Assembly: GCF_000162875.1 (NCBI RefSeq)
Contig: NZ_GG700630.1
Location: forward strand, 760,015 to 824,014
Reading direction: 5' to 3'
DNA: 64,000 nt
Origin: Slackia exigua ATCC 700122
GTDB taxonomy: Bacteria > Actinomycetota > Coriobacteriia > Coriobacteriales > Eggerthellaceae
Under the pieces are notes generated by a model. That model searched no databases, was not told where the DNA came from, and was given only the letters and a program-made list of their open reading frames with translations. Shown here piece by piece: positions 27,821 through 38,104 of this stretch. The number at the start of each line of letters is the position of its first letter. Position 1 is the stretch's first letter. Both the position numbers and the translations under genes were made by a program.

Positions 27821-27880
27821 CCCGATGGCGCATCTCCCGACGGCGCGATCCCCGACGGCGCGATCCCCGACGGCGCGCCG
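27821..27880. repeat. 15-bp tandem repeat, four copies
   Basis: Four units of CCCGACGGCGCGATC-type sequence lie head to tail between metG and the alcohol dehydrogenase; units two and three are identical, the first and last diverge by a few bases. No gene covers it. Confidence 0.8.
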
Positions 27881-27903
27881 ATGCGTTCGCATGCGCGACG
27901 TTC

Positions 27904-29130
27904 TCAGAATGCGGAGCGGTAGATGGCGCGGACGTCGTCGGCATAGAGCCTCTTGAAGGCACCGAACGGTTCGCCCTTCGCGGCGATGACCTTCGCCGTG
28001 AGATCGTCCACGCATTCCTCGGAAAGCCCGAAGCCGCCTAGGCGCACGGACATCCCCATGCTGGCGAAGAACGAGGCCAGCAGGTCGATGCAGGCCTCGA
28101 CGGCGTCTTCGACCGCCTGCGTTTCGCTCACGAAGCCCTCGTCGCCTTCCTGAACCGGTTCGATATCGAACACTTCGCGCGCGAAGAGCAGGAAACGGTC
28201 CGGATCGTCGCGCCAGACATAGCGCATCCACGCCGGCATCATGACGGCGAGGCCCGCCCCATGCGTGATGGTCGTATCGAAGGCGGAAAGCGCATGCTCG
28301 AGCGCGTGGCTTTCCCATCCGCCCGCGCGCTGCCCGCATGCGAGGGCGCGACCGCATCCTGCAAGACCGTTGTGGGCGAGCATGCCCGCCCACATGATGT
28401 TGGCGCGCGCATCGTAGTCATCGGGGTTCGCCAGCGCGCGCGGCGTCTCGTCCATCAGCGCGCGGATGAGCCCGCACGCGATGTTGTCGGTCACGGGCAC
28501 GGCGCCCACGCCGCTGAAGAAGCGCTCGCAGATGTGCGCGATCATGTCGGTCACGCCCGCAGCCGTCTGATACGGAGGGAGCGAGAACGTGACCTGCGGA
28601 TCCATGAACGCGACGAAAGGACGGAAGAGGGCGCAGTTCACGCCGTTCTTCGCACCGAGCGCATCGTTGCTGATGACGCACGAATCCGAGGCTTCCGAAC
28701 CGGCGGCCGGGATGGTGAGCACCGCGGCTACGGGCAGGGCGGATCCGATCTGCGCCTTCTTGCAGAAGAAATCCCAGACGTCGCCTTCGTACGGAACGCC
28801 GAACGCGATGGCCTTCGCCGCATCGATGACGCTGCCGCCTCCGACGGCGAGCACGACGTCGATCTTGGCTTCCCGCGCGACGCGGATTCCCTCGCGCACG
28901 AATGCGACCTCGGGGTTAGGGCGCGCTCCGCCCTGCTCGGTCACGGCGATGCCCGCCAAAGCGAGCTGCGTGCGCATGCGGTCGAGGATGCCGGACCGTT
29001 CGGCCGAACCGCGGCCGTACACGACGAGCGCATGCGAGAACCCGCGCTCAGCTAGAGCGTCCCCCACCTGGTCGAGGGCCTGCCGGCCGAAGACGAACCG
29101 CGTGGGACACTGGAACGTGAAATCGTTCAT
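27904..29130 (-). CDS. Iron-containing alcohol dehydrogenase (butanol dehydrogenase type)
   Basis: Group III alcohol dehydrogenase of 408 residues, BdhA/YqhD-like. NAD(P) loop VGGGSVIDAAKAIA (about 97-110) and iron-binding DMIAHICERF and HALEHALSAFDTTITHGAGLAV stretches are present; GRGSAERSGILDRM is typical of the butanol dehydrogenase branch. Start 29130 has GGAGGG upstream. The glutaredoxin gene ends 14 bases upstream, so they form an operon. It may reduce aldehydes at the expense of NAD(P)H; substrate unknown. Confidence 0.9.
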   Translation of the reverse strand: MNDFTFQCPTRFVFGRQALDQVGDALAERGFSHALVVYGRGSAERSGILDRMRTQLALAGIAVTEQGGARPNPEVAFVREGIRVAREAKIDVVLAVGGGSVIDAAKAIAFGVPYEGDVWDFFCKKAQIGSALPVAAVLTIPAAGSEASDSCVISNDALGAKNGVNCALFRPFVAFMDPQVTFSLPPYQTAAGVTDMIAHICERFFSGVGAVPVTDNIACGLIRALMDETPRALANPDDYDARANIMWAGMLAHNGLAGCGRALACGQRAGGWESHALEHALSAFDTTITHGAGLAVMMPAWMRYVWRDDPDRFLLFAREVFDIEPVQEGDEGFVSETQAVEDAVEACIDLLASFFASMGMSVRLGGFGLSEECVDDLTAKVIAAKGEPFGAFKRLYADDVRAIYRSAF

Positions 29131-29144
29131 GGATTCCCTCCGGA

Positions 29145-29387
29145 CTATTCGAGGGACGCGAGGTACGCGACGATGTCGCCCGATTCGTACATCGGCGTAC
29201 CGTCGACGAACAGGCACGGCACCTGGCGTTTGCCGCCGACCCGCACGAGTTCCTCGGCCGCGGCGGGCTCGGTGACGATGTCGCGATACGCAATGGGCGC
29301 GCGTCCGGCCCATTCGGCATCGATCCAGCGCATGACCCTCTGGCAGTACGGGCAGGAATCCTTCTTGTACAAGACGAGCTCAGGCAT
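29145..29387 (-). CDS. Glutaredoxin-like protein
   Basis: Small thioredoxin-fold protein, 80 residues, with redox motif CPYC (KKDSCPYCQRVM), cis-proline region RQVPCLFVDG and the YESGDIVAYL C-terminus of glutaredoxins. Start 29387 has GGGAG upstream. It leads the operon with the iron alcohol dehydrogenase. Confidence 0.9.
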   Translation of the reverse strand: MPELVLYKKDSCPYCQRVMRWIDAEWAGRAPIAYRDIVTEPAAAEELVRVGGKRQVPCLFVDGTPMYESGDIVAYLASLE

Positions 29388-29454
29388 GACGGCTCCCATC
29401 TCGAATGCTTCGAAGCGACATACGCCGCCCGAAACGACGACTGTTTCAGGCGGC

Positions 29455-29460
29455 ATTATA
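29455..29460 (-). promoter_or_regulatory. -10 element of the glutaredoxin-dehydrogenase operon
   Basis: A perfect TATAAT on the minus strand 68 bases before the glutaredoxin start; no good -35 is visible at 17 bases. Confidence 0.4.
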
Positions 29461-29521
29461 TCGATGCCGTATGGAGGTTCATTGGGTGCATCGGCGGGAT
29501 GCGCGGACGTTCCCGCCTCTG

Positions 29522-29605
29522 CTAATCGGTGCGTTTTGCACCTGTATACATCGCGCATATCATGCATACGAGAGCCGCGACGGCCCAGAATTTGTGGGAA
29601 CCCAT
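29522..29605 (-). CDS. 27-residue small membrane protein
   Basis: The ORF MGSHKFWAVAALVCMICAMYTG... encodes 27 residues forming one hydrophobic helix with a basic tail. An ideal ribosome site AAGGAGG lies 6 bases before the ATG, which supports real translation. Similar HKFWA...YTG mini-proteins are, to my recollection, annotated in gut anaerobes as a small DUF family (possibly DUF6219), but this is not certain. Upstream of the glutaredoxin-dehydrogenase operon and separated by 134 bases. No function is known. Confidence 0.6.
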   Translation of the reverse strand: MGSHKFWAVAALVCMICAMYTGAKRTD

Positions 29606-29693
29606 GGGAAACCTCCTTGACGTCGTTTCGTGACGGAGCGCCCCCGCGCTTCGCGTCACGCGAGACCTTCGCGTCGCACGACGCGAAACGATC

Positions 29694-29821
29694 GCGATTC
29701 GCGTGCCGTCGCGCGGCCGCGCGATGCGAGCCCGCATGATCGCGAGGCGAAGCGGCTGCGATTCGTGCGTCGTCGCATGACCGTACGATGCAAGCCCGCA
29801 TGGCCGCGAGGCGAAGCCCCG
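29694..29821. repeat. 64-bp imperfect direct repeat, two copies
   Basis: Units 29694-29757 and 29758-29821 share about 78 percent of positions, including GCGATTCG, GCCCGCAT and CGCGAGGCGAAGC blocks; a further GAGGCGAAGCCCCGG piece follows at 29850. The gap 29606-30078 otherwise holds no convincing gene. Confidence 0.7.
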
Positions 29822-30078
29822 TATCGTTGGACCCAGTGTAGCAGGAACGAGGCGAAGCCCCGGTTAACTCTTCCGAGGCGTCACGATCCACGTCAGCGAT
29901 GGCTTCTTACCCATGACCGCGCGCTGCTCGGATGCACTGCGCGCGGCGGGATGGACGTTGCCTGCCGTCGTCGGCACTTCGGTTGCCCGACCCGGCATGC
30001 ATCGAGATGACGACGTCGCACCCGTTGCGACGTGACGGCAACGCGCGCAATGGATCCCAAGCGCCTAAACGCGCGGGA

Positions 30079-30930
30079 TCAGAGCGCGTGCACGAGCTCG
30101 TACGCTTCGTTCCGCCCCATGCCGAACTCCGATTTCAGCATGCGCACGATGTCTTTCTTCGAGACGGAAGGGTCGGACAGGAGCTCACGGGCGCGGTCGA
30201 CGGCGGCATGCCGGAGCTCTTCTTGGTCCCGATCGGCCTCGTCCGGAGTCGGCGGGCCGACGACCAGAGCGATTTCCCCCCTGATGGCGCCATGCGCCTC
30301 GCGCTCGGAGAATTCGCGCAGCACGTCCTGCGCGGGACCCTTGAACACTTCCTCGTGCAGCTTCGTGAGTTCGCGACAGACCGCGACGTCGCGTTCGGGA
30401 AAGACATGAGCGACGGCATCGAGCGCGGCGACCACGCGATGCGGACTTTCATAGAAGACGAGCGCGGCATCGAGCGCGGCGAGCGCCTTGAGCGCGTCGC
30501 GACGTTCTCCCTGTTTACGAGGGAAGAACCCGCCGAAATAGTAGCGGGGCGCGGCGATGCCGCTCGCCACGTAGGCGGTCGCGGCCGCGGAAGCGCCGGG
30601 CAGCACGACGCAGGGAACGCCTCGGGCCTGCGCTTCGGCGATGAGCCGCGCGCCCGGGTCGGACACGCCCGGCATGCCGGCGTCGCTGCAGAACGCGATG
30701 GTTTCGCCCGCCTCGACGCGTTCGACGATACGAGGGGCCCTTTGCGCGATGACCGCCTCGTCCAGACGCTCGACGCGCTTCTCGATGCCGAAATGGGCGA
30801 GCAGCCTGCCCGTCACGCGCGTGTCTTCGGCGCAGACGACGTCGGCGTCGCGCAGGGCATCGAGCGTGCGCAGCGTGATGTCGCCGAGATTGCCGATGGG
30901 CGTAGGGCAGATGTAGATGGTTCCGGGCAT
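30079..30930 (-). CDS. rsmI: 16S rRNA 2'-O-ribose C1402 methyltransferase
   Basis: RsmI (283 residues) methylates ribose C1402 in the decoding centre. Family motifs: YICPTPIGNLGDITLRTLDAL at the N-terminus, CAEDTRVTGRLLAHF, CSDAGMPGVSDPGARLI for S-adenosylmethionine binding, and the PGASAAATAYVASG region. The C-terminus has a small helical domain (SKKDIVRMLKSEFGMGRNEAYELV). It starts divergently from the metallo-hydrolase gene. Confidence 0.95.
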   Translation of the reverse strand: MPGTIYICPTPIGNLGDITLRTLDALRDADVVCAEDTRVTGRLLAHFGIEKRVERLDEAVIAQRAPRIVERVEAGETIAFCSDAGMPGVSDPGARLIAEAQARGVPCVVLPGASAAATAYVASGIAAPRYYFGGFFPRKQGERRDALKALAALDAALVFYESPHRVVAALDAVAHVFPERDVAVCRELTKLHEEVFKGPAQDVLREFSEREAHGAIRGEIALVVGPPTPDEADRDQEELRHAAVDRARELLSDPSVSKKDIVRMLKSEFGMGRNEAYELVHAL

Positions 30931-30992
30931 GCGGCCATTATACGCATCGGGTCGACGAACGCTCGCTCGTCTCCCGAAGTCCGCCTTCGTTT

Positions 30993-31029
30993 ATAGTGAG
31001 GCCCTGCGATCATAGTGAGACCTGTGATC
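30993..31029. repeat. Tandem direct repeat in a divergent promoter region
   Basis: ATAGTGAGGCCCTGCGATC (30993-31011) is followed at once by ATAGTGAGACCTGTGATC (31012-31029). It lies between divergent rsmI and the metallo-hydrolase gene, so it may bind a regulator or be a promoter duplication. Confidence 0.55.
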
Positions 31030-31061
31030 GAGAGAATCACAACCAACGAGCGGAGGACGGC

Positions 31062-32150
31062 ATGCTGAGGCTTCATGTGCTTGCGAGCGGCAGCCATGGC
31101 AACGCTTCCGTCGTGGAGGATGCGGAAACCGGACGCGCGCTGCTCATAGATTGCGGCATCTCGAAGAAGGCGTTCCTGCAGCGTTGCTCAGAGACGGGCT
31201 TCGATCCCCTTCGTATCGAGGGAGTCCTGGTCACGCACGAGCATACCGACCATACGAAGGGACTCGGCGTGGTGTTGCGCGGTCTCGCGAAGATGGGTGC
31301 GCATCCGCAGGTCTTCGCCGATCCATCCGTCGTGTGCGCAAGCCGGGACATCGCAGACGCGCTCGCAAGCCTTGATGCCCAGGCACGGCCGTTCGACGAT
31401 TCGAGCGAGCTCACATTGGCGGGTATCGACGTGTTTCCATTCCTCACCTCGCATGATGCCGTCGCATCCTATGGGTTCCGCTTCGAGACGAGCTCGGGCG
31501 AAGTCGGCAGGGAAAGAGGTCCGCTCAATGCGCACGAGCGCATCGCCGACGAATGCGGCAGGAACGCGCGCGCTTCGATCGTTCGGGACGATTCACCTGC
31601 ATGCACCATACCCATGCGTGGCGCCGATAGATTGACCGCATTCGGTGCCGGCAATCCAGATATATGCGACAACATCGGATTCGCCTCGCAGGACAATGCG
31701 CCTTCTGCGCGCATCGGCGCCGCGACCGCCACGTGCGTCGATGCCGCGGCCGCTACGTGCATCGATGCCGCGGCCGCTACGCACGACGTGCTCGGATTCA
31801 TGACCGATACCGGCATCGTGACCTCGGCAGCACATGTCCATCTGCAAGGATGTCGCATTCTTGCGATCGAAGGAAACCACGATCTCCACATGCTCGAAAA
31901 AGGGCCGTACCCGTATTCGGTCATCGCCCGTATCGGCTCGGATCGCGGGCATCTGTCCAACGAACAGGGGGCCTGCGAACTCAGGAGCCTTCTGCACAAT
32001 GGGCTCGAACGAGTCGTCGCCCTGCACGTATCGCAAAACACCAATACCTACGATTTGCCGAAACGCGCTTTTCAAGAGGTGCTTTTTCAGGAAAGGCACG
32101 ACGCCCGCGCCGACGTCGGATTCCAGGAACGAGCGATCACCGTCGAGTAG
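31062..32150 (+). CDS. MBL-fold metallo-hydrolase, YycJ/WalJ-like, with insertion
   Basis: Metallo-beta-lactamase-fold enzyme of 362 residues; usual YycJ proteins have about 265. The N-terminus VLASGSHGNASVVE and the zinc motif THEHTDHTKG (His59, His61, Asp63, His64) are typical, and TDTGIVTSAAHVHLQGC, EGNHDLHML and LSNEQGACEL match the family C-terminal half. Between FETSSG and VLGFMTDTG about 90 extra residues are inserted; they include an 8-residue repeat (IGAATATC, VDAAAATC, IDAAAATH). ATG 31062 has GGAGG upstream. YycJ relatives are nucleases linked to DNA repair or the WalRK system, but those genes are not nearby. Confidence 0.88.
   Translation: MLRLHVLASGSHGNASVVEDAETGRALLIDCGISKKAFLQRCSETGFDPLRIEGVLVTHEHTDHTKGLGVVLRGLAKMGAHPQVFADPSVVCASRDIADALASLDAQARPFDDSSELTLAGIDVFPFLTSHDAVASYGFRFETSSGEVGRERGPLNAHERIADECGRNARASIVRDDSPACTIPMRGADRLTAFGAGNPDICDNIGFASQDNAPSARIGAATATCVDAAAATCIDAAAATHDVLGFMTDTGIVTSAAHVHLQGCRILAIEGNHDLHMLEKGPYPYSVIARIGSDRGHLSNEQGACELRSLLHNGLERVVALHVSQNTNTYDLPKRAFQEVLFQERHDARADVGFQERAITVE
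31713..31784 (+). repeat. 24-bp in-frame tandem repeat inside the metallo-hydrolase
   Basis: Three 24-base units (31713, 31737, 31761); the last two differ at three positions. They encode the eight-residue repeats of the insertion, showing growth by slippage. Confidence 0.85.
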
Positions 32151-32274
32151 CGCGCCTTGATGCAGCCGAGCGGCCGCCTTTGACGAGCTGCGCCCGCAGG
32201 AACGCCCTTGCCTATCGAGAGCCCCTACCTGTCAAAAAATCGTCGTTGAACGAAAATTCGCGTGCGATTCCTGC

Positions 32275-32467
32275 CCAACTGCCAAAATCGAGGAGCTTAG
32301 GGGGTTCGAAGACGGGATTTCGAATCACAGCACCGATCTAGCTCATTTTGTATATACAATATATTGTTGTAGAAGTATTCTAATAACAATATATCGATTT
32401 GCGAGAAGCAGATAGAGGAGAATGCCACTCGAAAAATCCCACTAAGCTCCTCGATTTTGGCAGTTGG
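32275..32467. mobile_element. MITE-like element with 30-bp terminal inverted repeats
   Basis: Positions 32275-32304 and 32438-32467 are inverted repeats matching at 29 of 30 bases, beginning CCAACTGCCAAAATCGAGG. The 193-base interior is AT-rich against a GC-rich surround and holds a second inverted pair ATATATTGTT/AACAATATAT (32359-32368 and 32385-32394). No transposase fits inside, so it looks like a non-autonomous transposon remnant. I see no clear target duplication and cannot name the parent IS family. A role as a terminator between converging genes is possible as well. Confidence 0.7.
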
Positions 32468-33011
32468 ACGGTAAAGCACATACAACTCGTCATAACAAAG
32501 CACATACGTCCCGTCATGGGTCGCATGTCCCGTCATGGGTCACATGCAGCCCGTCATAAGCCGACCAAGGCCGCCCGACGGAAGCGGATCCGCAACGTCT
32601 TGACCTGCGGTAACACCTCAGTCTGAAGCAATGTCTTAACCTGCGGCAACACCTCGGTCTGAAGCAACGCTTCGACCTGCAGCCGCATATATCCCTCGAT
32701 CTGTGCATCCGTGCACCCTATGACCGAAGAGGCATCTCGGCCCACATGGTCTATGGCCGAAGAGATACCTCGGCCCGCAGCAGCGCCTCGGCTCGCAGCG
32801 CCTCTGTCTGCAGCGCTTCGGCATGCAGGACCTCGATCCGCAGCTCATCGGTCCACAGCGCCTCGGCCTGCAGCGAAGCCCCAGTCAACAACGCCTTGAC
32901 CTGCAGCAACACCTCGGTCAGCAACGCCTCGGCCTGCAGCAACACCTCGGTCTGCCGCAACGCCCTGACCTGCAGCAACGCCTCATCCTGCCGAAACGTC
33001 TCGACCCGCAA
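32468..33011. repeat. Repeat-rich intergenic region downstream of the activase
   Basis: Between the MITE-like element and the activase stop. First come four degenerate units with a CACATAC/CGTCAT core (32475-32565), then two 36-bp units (32595-32630 and 32631-32666, five mismatches), then a long run of short CTGCAGC/GCCTCGG-type units to 33011. On the minus strand the latter read as heptad-like EALLQ/EVLLQ peptides in two short frames separated by a stop and a frame change. I regard it as expanded non-coding repeat or the decayed tail of a coding repeat. Confidence 0.55.
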
Positions 33012-33027
33012 CGCCTAAGGCTGAGAA

Positions 33028-36000
33028 TCAAACGACCCTGCCCGCACCAACCTCCTTGTCGTCATAGGCTTCGTGAGCAGCACCCTCGAGCGCAAGCTCA
33101 TCCGCTTCGCAAGCGGCGTCCTCGCGCGCAAGCTCCTCGGCCACGCGCCGGCTGATGGCATCTACGTCGAGCACGACGCCGCACCCCTGGGTCGTCGACA
33201 CGTCGAACGAATCCTGCAGCTCGACGGTCGCAGCTTCGCGCTCGGCCCGCGCATAGACCGGGGCCTCGCCGCGTTCTTCGGCCAGATTCGCCTTCGCGAC
33301 GCTGATCATGAGCTTGATGCGGTTGAGCTGGTTGACCTCGGACGCTCCCGGATCGTAGTCGACCGCGACGATGTTGCTCTGGCTGTAGCGGCGACGCAGC
33401 TCCTTGATGACGGCCTTGCCCACCACGTGATTCGGCAGGCACGCGAACGGCTGCGCGCACACGATATTGGGCGCGCCGCTACGGATGAGCTCCACCATCT
33501 CGGCCGTGAGCAGCCATCCCTCGCCCATGGAGTTGCACAGGCTCAGGATGTCGCTCGCGTAATCGGCAAGCGTGTAGATGTCGGTCGGGCGTTCGAAACG
33601 CGCCGATGCGTCAAGCGCGTCGAAAAGCGGCTTGCGGATGCGGTCGACGACGCGCAACGCGATGCGGCTTCCGACGGCACCCTTGGCCGAGCGTCCCAGC
33701 GGATCCTTCTGGAAGATGGCGCCTGCGATGCCGAACAGGAAGAACTCGGTCAGCCCCGGCACCACGGCCTCGCATCCTTCGGCCTCGATCACATCCACGA
33801 CCTGGTTGTTCGCCGTCGGATGAAACTTCACGAGGATCTCGCCCACCACGCCCACGCGCGGCTTGGTGCCCTCGCCCGCAAGCGGCAGCGTGTCGAAATC
33901 CTCCACGATGCGCCGGATCGTGCGCTTGTAGGTCTTGTACGTCACGCCCTCGAGCATCTGCGCCTTGCACGTGGCCATCCAGGTGTCGAACAGATGCTGG
34001 GCCGAGCCCTTCTCGATCTCGTAGGGGCGCGTGCGGTAGAGGCACTGCATGAGCAGGTCGCCGTAGACGATGGCGTAGATGGCCTGGAGCAGCATCTTCG
34101 GCGTGACCTTGAAGCCCGGATTGCTCTCGTCGAGCTTCTTGAAGGCGAGCGAGATGACGGGCACGTGCCCGAGCCCCGCCGCCTTGAGCGCCTTGCGGAT
34201 GAGCGCTATGTAGTTGGTCGCGCGGCATCCGCCGCCGGTCTGCGAAATGAGCACGGCAAGCTTGTCGGTATCGTAGCGGCCGCTCGTGACGGCTTCCATG
34301 ATCTGGCCTGTGACCAGGATCGATGGATAGCAGATATCGTTATTGACGTACTTCAGGCCCGCGTCCACCGCACCGGTGTCCACGCTCGGCAGAAGCTCCA
34401 GGTTGTATCCGAAGCGCGTGAAGATAGGCTGCAGGATCTCGAAGTGATATGGCGCCATCTGCGGCGCGAGAATCGTATAGCCCGCCTCCTTCATCTCCTC
34501 GGTGAACGAGACCTTGGCGAACTCGGTGGATTCGGCCTCGCGCTGCTTGAGACGGAAGTCGGCGAAGGCTCCTTGGGACTGCGCGATCTCCGCCGCCGCG
34601 GCAGCCTCGGTCGCGCCGGTCTTGCCCGCCATGCGCTCCTTCGCATGCGCCGCATGCCGACGCATCTCGGCATCCGAGACCTCGACGTCGGTCGGGTACG
34701 CGCCGTGCTCGCCCACCGTCGGGCAGCCCAGCGCGCCCGGACGCGCGGCGGCTTCTTCGGCGCGGCGATCGGCCTGGTCCTTCAGGGCCGCAAGCAGCGA
34801 GCGGATGCGGATGCGGATCGCGCCCAGGTTCGACACCTGATCGATCTTGAGCACGGTGGCGATCTTGCCGGATTCCTCGAGAATCTCCTGCACCTCGTCG
34901 GTCGTGAGCGCATCGAGACCGCAGCCGAAGCTCACAAGCTGCACCAGATCAAGGTCGTTGCGCTGCGTGCACACCTTGGCGGCGGCATAGAGACGCGTAT
35001 GGTACATCCACTGGTCGACGACGCGGATCGGACGCTCGAGCTCGCCAAGATGGGCGACCGAATCCTCGGTCAGAACCGCCAGGCCGAAGCCCGTCAGAAG
35101 CTCGGGGATGGCATGGTTGATCTCGGGGTCGTTGTGGTACGGGCGGCCGGCGAGCACGATGCCGTGCGTCCCGGTCTCTTCCATCCACGCGAGGGTCTCG
35201 ACGCCCTTGGCATGCATGTCTTCCTTGAACGCCTCGTCCTCGGCCCATGCGGCCTCGACGGCGGCGGCCACGTCGGCCCGCGAGGGTGCGGACGCATGGC
35301 GGCAGGTCGCATCGGGGAAATTCTCGTACAGCTCGACGAACAGGCGGTCTTTGAGCTTCTCCTTCTGATCGTAGGGAAGCCACGGATTCAGGAACGCCGT
35401 CTCGCTTTCGTCGAGCTCGTCGATATTCAGGCGCAGGGCCTCGGAATACGATGCGACGATCGGGCAGTTGTAATGATTGCCCGCGCCGGCGTCTTCCTGG
35501 CGCTCCCACTTTGCGCAGGGCATCCAGATGAAGTCGAGGCCCTTCGCGAGCAGGTTCATCACATGGCCGTGCGAAAGCTTCGCCGGATAGCACACGCTTT
35601 CGGAAGGCATGGACTCGATGCCTTCCTCGTAGGTGGCCGGCGTCGTGTCGTCCGAGATCACGACGCGATAGCCCAGCTGCGTGAAGAACGTGAACCAGAA
35701 CGGGTAGTTCTCGTACATATTGAGCGCGCGCGGAATGCCCACGGTGCCGCGCGGAGCGGCGTCGGCAGGAAGCGGCTCGTAGTCGAAGAGGCGATGGTTC
35801 TTGTATTCGTAGAGGTTCGGCGCGCTCGAACGCTTCGTGGCAAGGCCGATGCCCTTTTCGCAGCGGTTGCCCGTGATGAAGCGGCGATGCTTGCCGGTGG
35901 CGGCGTCGCGGCCGAAGTCGTTGATCGTGAGCAGGCAGTTGTTGGAACAACCCTTGCAGCGCGCCGACTTCTGCGCGGGGCGCAGCGATTCGATTTCGGA

Positions 36001-38079
36001 AAGCGACAGCATCTTCGTGCGTGCATCTTCGCCTGCGGCGCGATCCCGGGCCAGAAGCGCGGCGCCGTAGGCTCCCATGAGGCCTGCGATGTCGGGGCGC
36101 ACGGCCCTGACCTCGGCGAGCTGCTCGAACGCGCGCAGCACGGCGTCGTTCAAGAACGTGCCGCCCTGCACGATGACCTTCGTGCCGACCTCGTGGGGGT
36201 CGCGGATCTTGATGACTTTGAACAGAGCGTTCTTCACGACCGAGATGGCCAGGCCCGCCGCGATGTCGCCGACGGTGGCGCCTTCCTTCTGCGCCTGCTT
36301 GACGCGGCTGTTCATGAAGACGGTGCAGCGGCTGCCCAGATCGACCGGATGCTTGGCCGCGTTCGCCGTCTGCGCGAACGACATGATGTCGAGGTTCAGG
36401 CTGGTCGCGAAGCTTTCGATGAAGCTTCCGCAACCCGACGAGCATGCCTCGTTGAGCATGATGTGCTCGATGACGCCGTCCTTGACGCGCAGGCACTTCA
36501 TGTCCTGGCCGCCGATGTCGAGGATGAATTCGACGCCCGGCAGCATCTCCTGCGAGCCGCGCAGGTGCGCGACCGTCTCGATTTCCCCGGAGTCGAGGTT
36601 CAACGCCTCGAGCAGAAGGCCTTCGCCGTATCCCGTGACCGTGACGTGGCCGATCCGCACGAGCGGCTCGCCCGTCTCGGCATCGACCGGCATGTCGCCG
36701 TAGAGCATCGCGACGGTCTGCTTGGCGGTTCCGAGCACGTCGCCGCGGTTGTTCGTGTAGTGGCTCCACAGAAGCTCGCCGTCGCGGCCGATGAGCGCCG
36801 CCTTGAACGTGGTCGATCCGGCATCGATGCCCAGATACGCCGTGCCCGAATAGCGCATGAGAGCGCCGCGCTTGACGCGTTCCCGGTCGTGACGGTCTTT
36901 GAACTCCCGGTACTCGTCTTCGCTCGCGAACAGCGGAGGCAGACGCACGACTTCGCTGCCCTGGATGTCGCCCAGGTTGCGCAGACGGTCGAGCACGCAG
37001 GCGATGCGCTCGGGAGCGTTCGGCGTGCCGCAGATGGCGGCGCCCGATGCAACGAAGAGATGGGCGTTCTTCGGACGCAGCGCGTGTTCGTCGTCCAGAT
37101 CGAGCGTTTCGCAGAAGCGCTTGTCGAGTTCGGAGAGATACTGGAGAGGACCGCCGAGGAAGGCGACGGTGCCGCGGATCGGACGACCGCATGCCAGGCC
37201 GGAGATGGTCTGCGTCACGACGGCCTGGAAGATGGATGCCGCGATGTCTTCGCGATGGGCACCCTCGTTGATGAGCGGCTGCACGTCGGTCTTGGCGAAC
37301 ACGCCGCAGCGGCTTGCGATCGGATAGATGGTCCTGCAGCCCTTCGCGAGCTCGTTCAGGCCGGTCGCATCGGTGTTGAGCAGGGTCGCCATCTGATCGA
37401 TGAAAGCGCCCGTGCCGCCGGCGCACGTGCCGTTCATGCGCTGCTCGATGCCCTCGTCGAAATAGATGATCTTGGCGTCCTCGCCGCCGAGCTCGATGAC
37501 GACGTCGGTCTGCGGGATGTAGGTGGACACGGCGGTTTTGGAGGCGATGACTTCCTGGACGAATTCGATGCCGAGCCACTGCGCGAGCAGAAGGCCGCCC
37601 GAGCCGGTGATCGCCATGGTCATGGGCGTATCGGGATACTTCTCGGCGGCTTCCTCGAGCACTTCGACGATGGTCGCGCGGATGTCGGCATGGTGGCGGC
37701 GGTAGCACGAATGCTCGATGGCGAACGCATCGTCGAGCACGGCCACCTTCACCGTGGTGGAGCCGACGTCGATGCCGATGTGGCGCACGGACGAGGCGGC
37801 AGAGGAGCCTGCAGCATCCGCGGCGGCCGACGGTTCAATAACCTGCGATCCGTCCGACGAGGGGCTTGCGGCCTGCACGTCCGCCACGACCGCACCTGTC
37901 GCAGGCAGATCCGCAGCCTGCGCGCCGGCCGACGATTCCTCGGCCCGCACGGCAGCCGACGTCGAACCCGCAGCCTGCGCGGCGGCCGTCGCTGGATCCG
38001 CGGCCTGCGGTTCGACCGTTGTTCGACCTGCGATCCGCAGTTCGGTCGTATCCGGCATGTTCTCTTCCGTATCGTTCAT
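33028..38079 (-). CDS. Giant acyl-CoA dehydratase activase/2-hydroxyacyl-CoA dehydratase-like protein
   Basis: A 1683-residue protein of the family that joins two BadF/BcrA-type ATPase domains with DUF2229 and an HgdB-like part. After a 90-residue Ala/Ser-rich N-terminus, ATPase domain 1 has [28 protein letters not shown] and SRCGVF (candidate Fe-S cysteines); domain 2 has [29 protein letters not shown] and SRCTVF. DUF2229 follows with [17 protein letters not shown] and [14 protein letters not shown], and the last 500 residues resemble the 2-hydroxyglutaryl-CoA dehydratase B fold. ATP-driven electron injection into a radical dehydratase is the known role of the ATPase part; substrate is unknown and no HgdA/HgdB pair adjoins. 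A TetR-type gene lies 25 bases upstream. Confidence 0.87.
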   Translation of the reverse strand: MNDTEENMPDTTELRIAGRTTVEPQAADPATAAAQAAGSTSAAVRAEESSAGAQAADLPATGAVVADVQAASPSSDGSQVIEPSAAADAAGSSAASSVRHIGIDVGSTTVKVAVLDDAFAIEHSCYRRHHADIRATIVEVLEEAAEKYPDTPMTMAITGSGGLLLAQWLGIEFVQEVIASKTAVSTYIPQTDVVIELGGEDAKIIYFDEGIEQRMNGTCAGGTGAFIDQMATLLNTDATGLNELAKGCRTIYPIASRCGVFAKTDVQPLINEGAHREDIAASIFQAVVTQTISGLACGRPIRGTVAFLGGPLQYLSELDKRFCETLDLDDEHALRPKNAHLFVASGAAICGTPNAPERIACVLDRLRNLGDIQGSEVVRLPPLFASEDEYREFKDRHDRERVKRGALMRYSGTAYLGIDAGSTTFKAALIGRDGELLWSHYTNNRGDVLGTAKQTVAMLYGDMPVDAETGEPLVRIGHVTVTGYGEGLLLEALNLDSGEIETVAHLRGSQEMLPGVEFILDIGGQDMKCLRVKDGVIEHIMLNEACSSGCGSFIESFATSLNLDIMSFAQTANAAKHPVDLGSRCTVFMNSRVKQAQKEGATVGDIAAGLAISVVKNALFKVIKIRDPHEVGTKVIVQGGTFLNDAVLRAFEQLAEVRAVRPDIAGLMGAYGAALLARDRAAGEDARTKMLSLSEIESLRPAQKSARCKGCSNNCLLTINDFGRDAATGKHRRFITGNRCEKGIGLATKRSSAPNLYEYKNHRLFDYEPLPADAAPRGTVGIPRALNMYENYPFWFTFFTQLGYRVVISDDTTPATYEEGIESMPSESVCYPAKLSHGHVMNLLAKGLDFIWMPCAKWERQEDAGAGNHYNCPIVASYSEALRLNIDELDESETAFLNPWLPYDQKEKLKDRLFVELYENFPDATCRHASAPSRADVAAAVEAAWAEDEAFKEDMHAKGVETLAWMEETGTHGIVLAGRPYHNDPEINHAIPELLTGFGLAVLTEDSVAHLGELERPIRVVDQWMYHTRLYAAAKVCTQRNDLDLVQLVSFGCGLDALTTDEVQEILEESGKIATVLKIDQVSNLGAIRIRIRSLLAALKDQADRRAEEAAARPGALGCPTVGEHGAYPTDVEVSDAEMRRHAAHAKERMAGKTGATEAAAAAEIAQSQGAFADFRLKQREAESTEFAKVSFTEEMKEAGYTILAPQMAPYHFEILQPIFTRFGYNLELLPSVDTGAVDAGLKYVNNDICYPSILVTGQIMEAVTSGRYDTDKLAVLISQTGGGCRATNYIALIRKALKAAGLGHVPVISLAFKKLDESNPGFKVTPKMLLQAIYAIVYGDLLMQCLYRTRPYEIEKGSAQHLFDTWMATCKAQMLEGVTYKTYKRTIRRIVEDFDTLPLAGEGTKPRVGVVGEILVKFHPTANNQVVDVIEAEGCEAVVPGLTEFFLFGIAGAIFQKDPLGRSAKGAVGSRIALRVVDRIRKPLFDALDASARFERPTDIYTLADYASDILSLCNSMGEGWLLTAEMVELIRSGAPNIVCAQPFACLPNHVVGKAVIKELRRRYSQSNIVAVDYDPGASEVNQLNRIKLMISVAKANLAEERGEAPVYARAEREAATVELQDSFDVSTTQGCGVVLDVDAISRRVAEELAREDAACEADELALEGAAHEAYDDKEVGAGRVV

Positions 38080-38104
38080 GAAAGCTCCTTGGTGGCAGCG
38101 ATGC

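Noticed and set aside
27821-27880. Short regular repeats considered as a CRISPR array
   Set aside because: Units are 15 bp, directly adjacent without spacers, and no cas gene is in the window.
32297-32536. A 79-codon minus-strand ORF across the inverted repeat element
   Set aside because: It spans both terminal repeats and the AT-rich core and has no family resemblance; the inverted repeat explains the sequence better.
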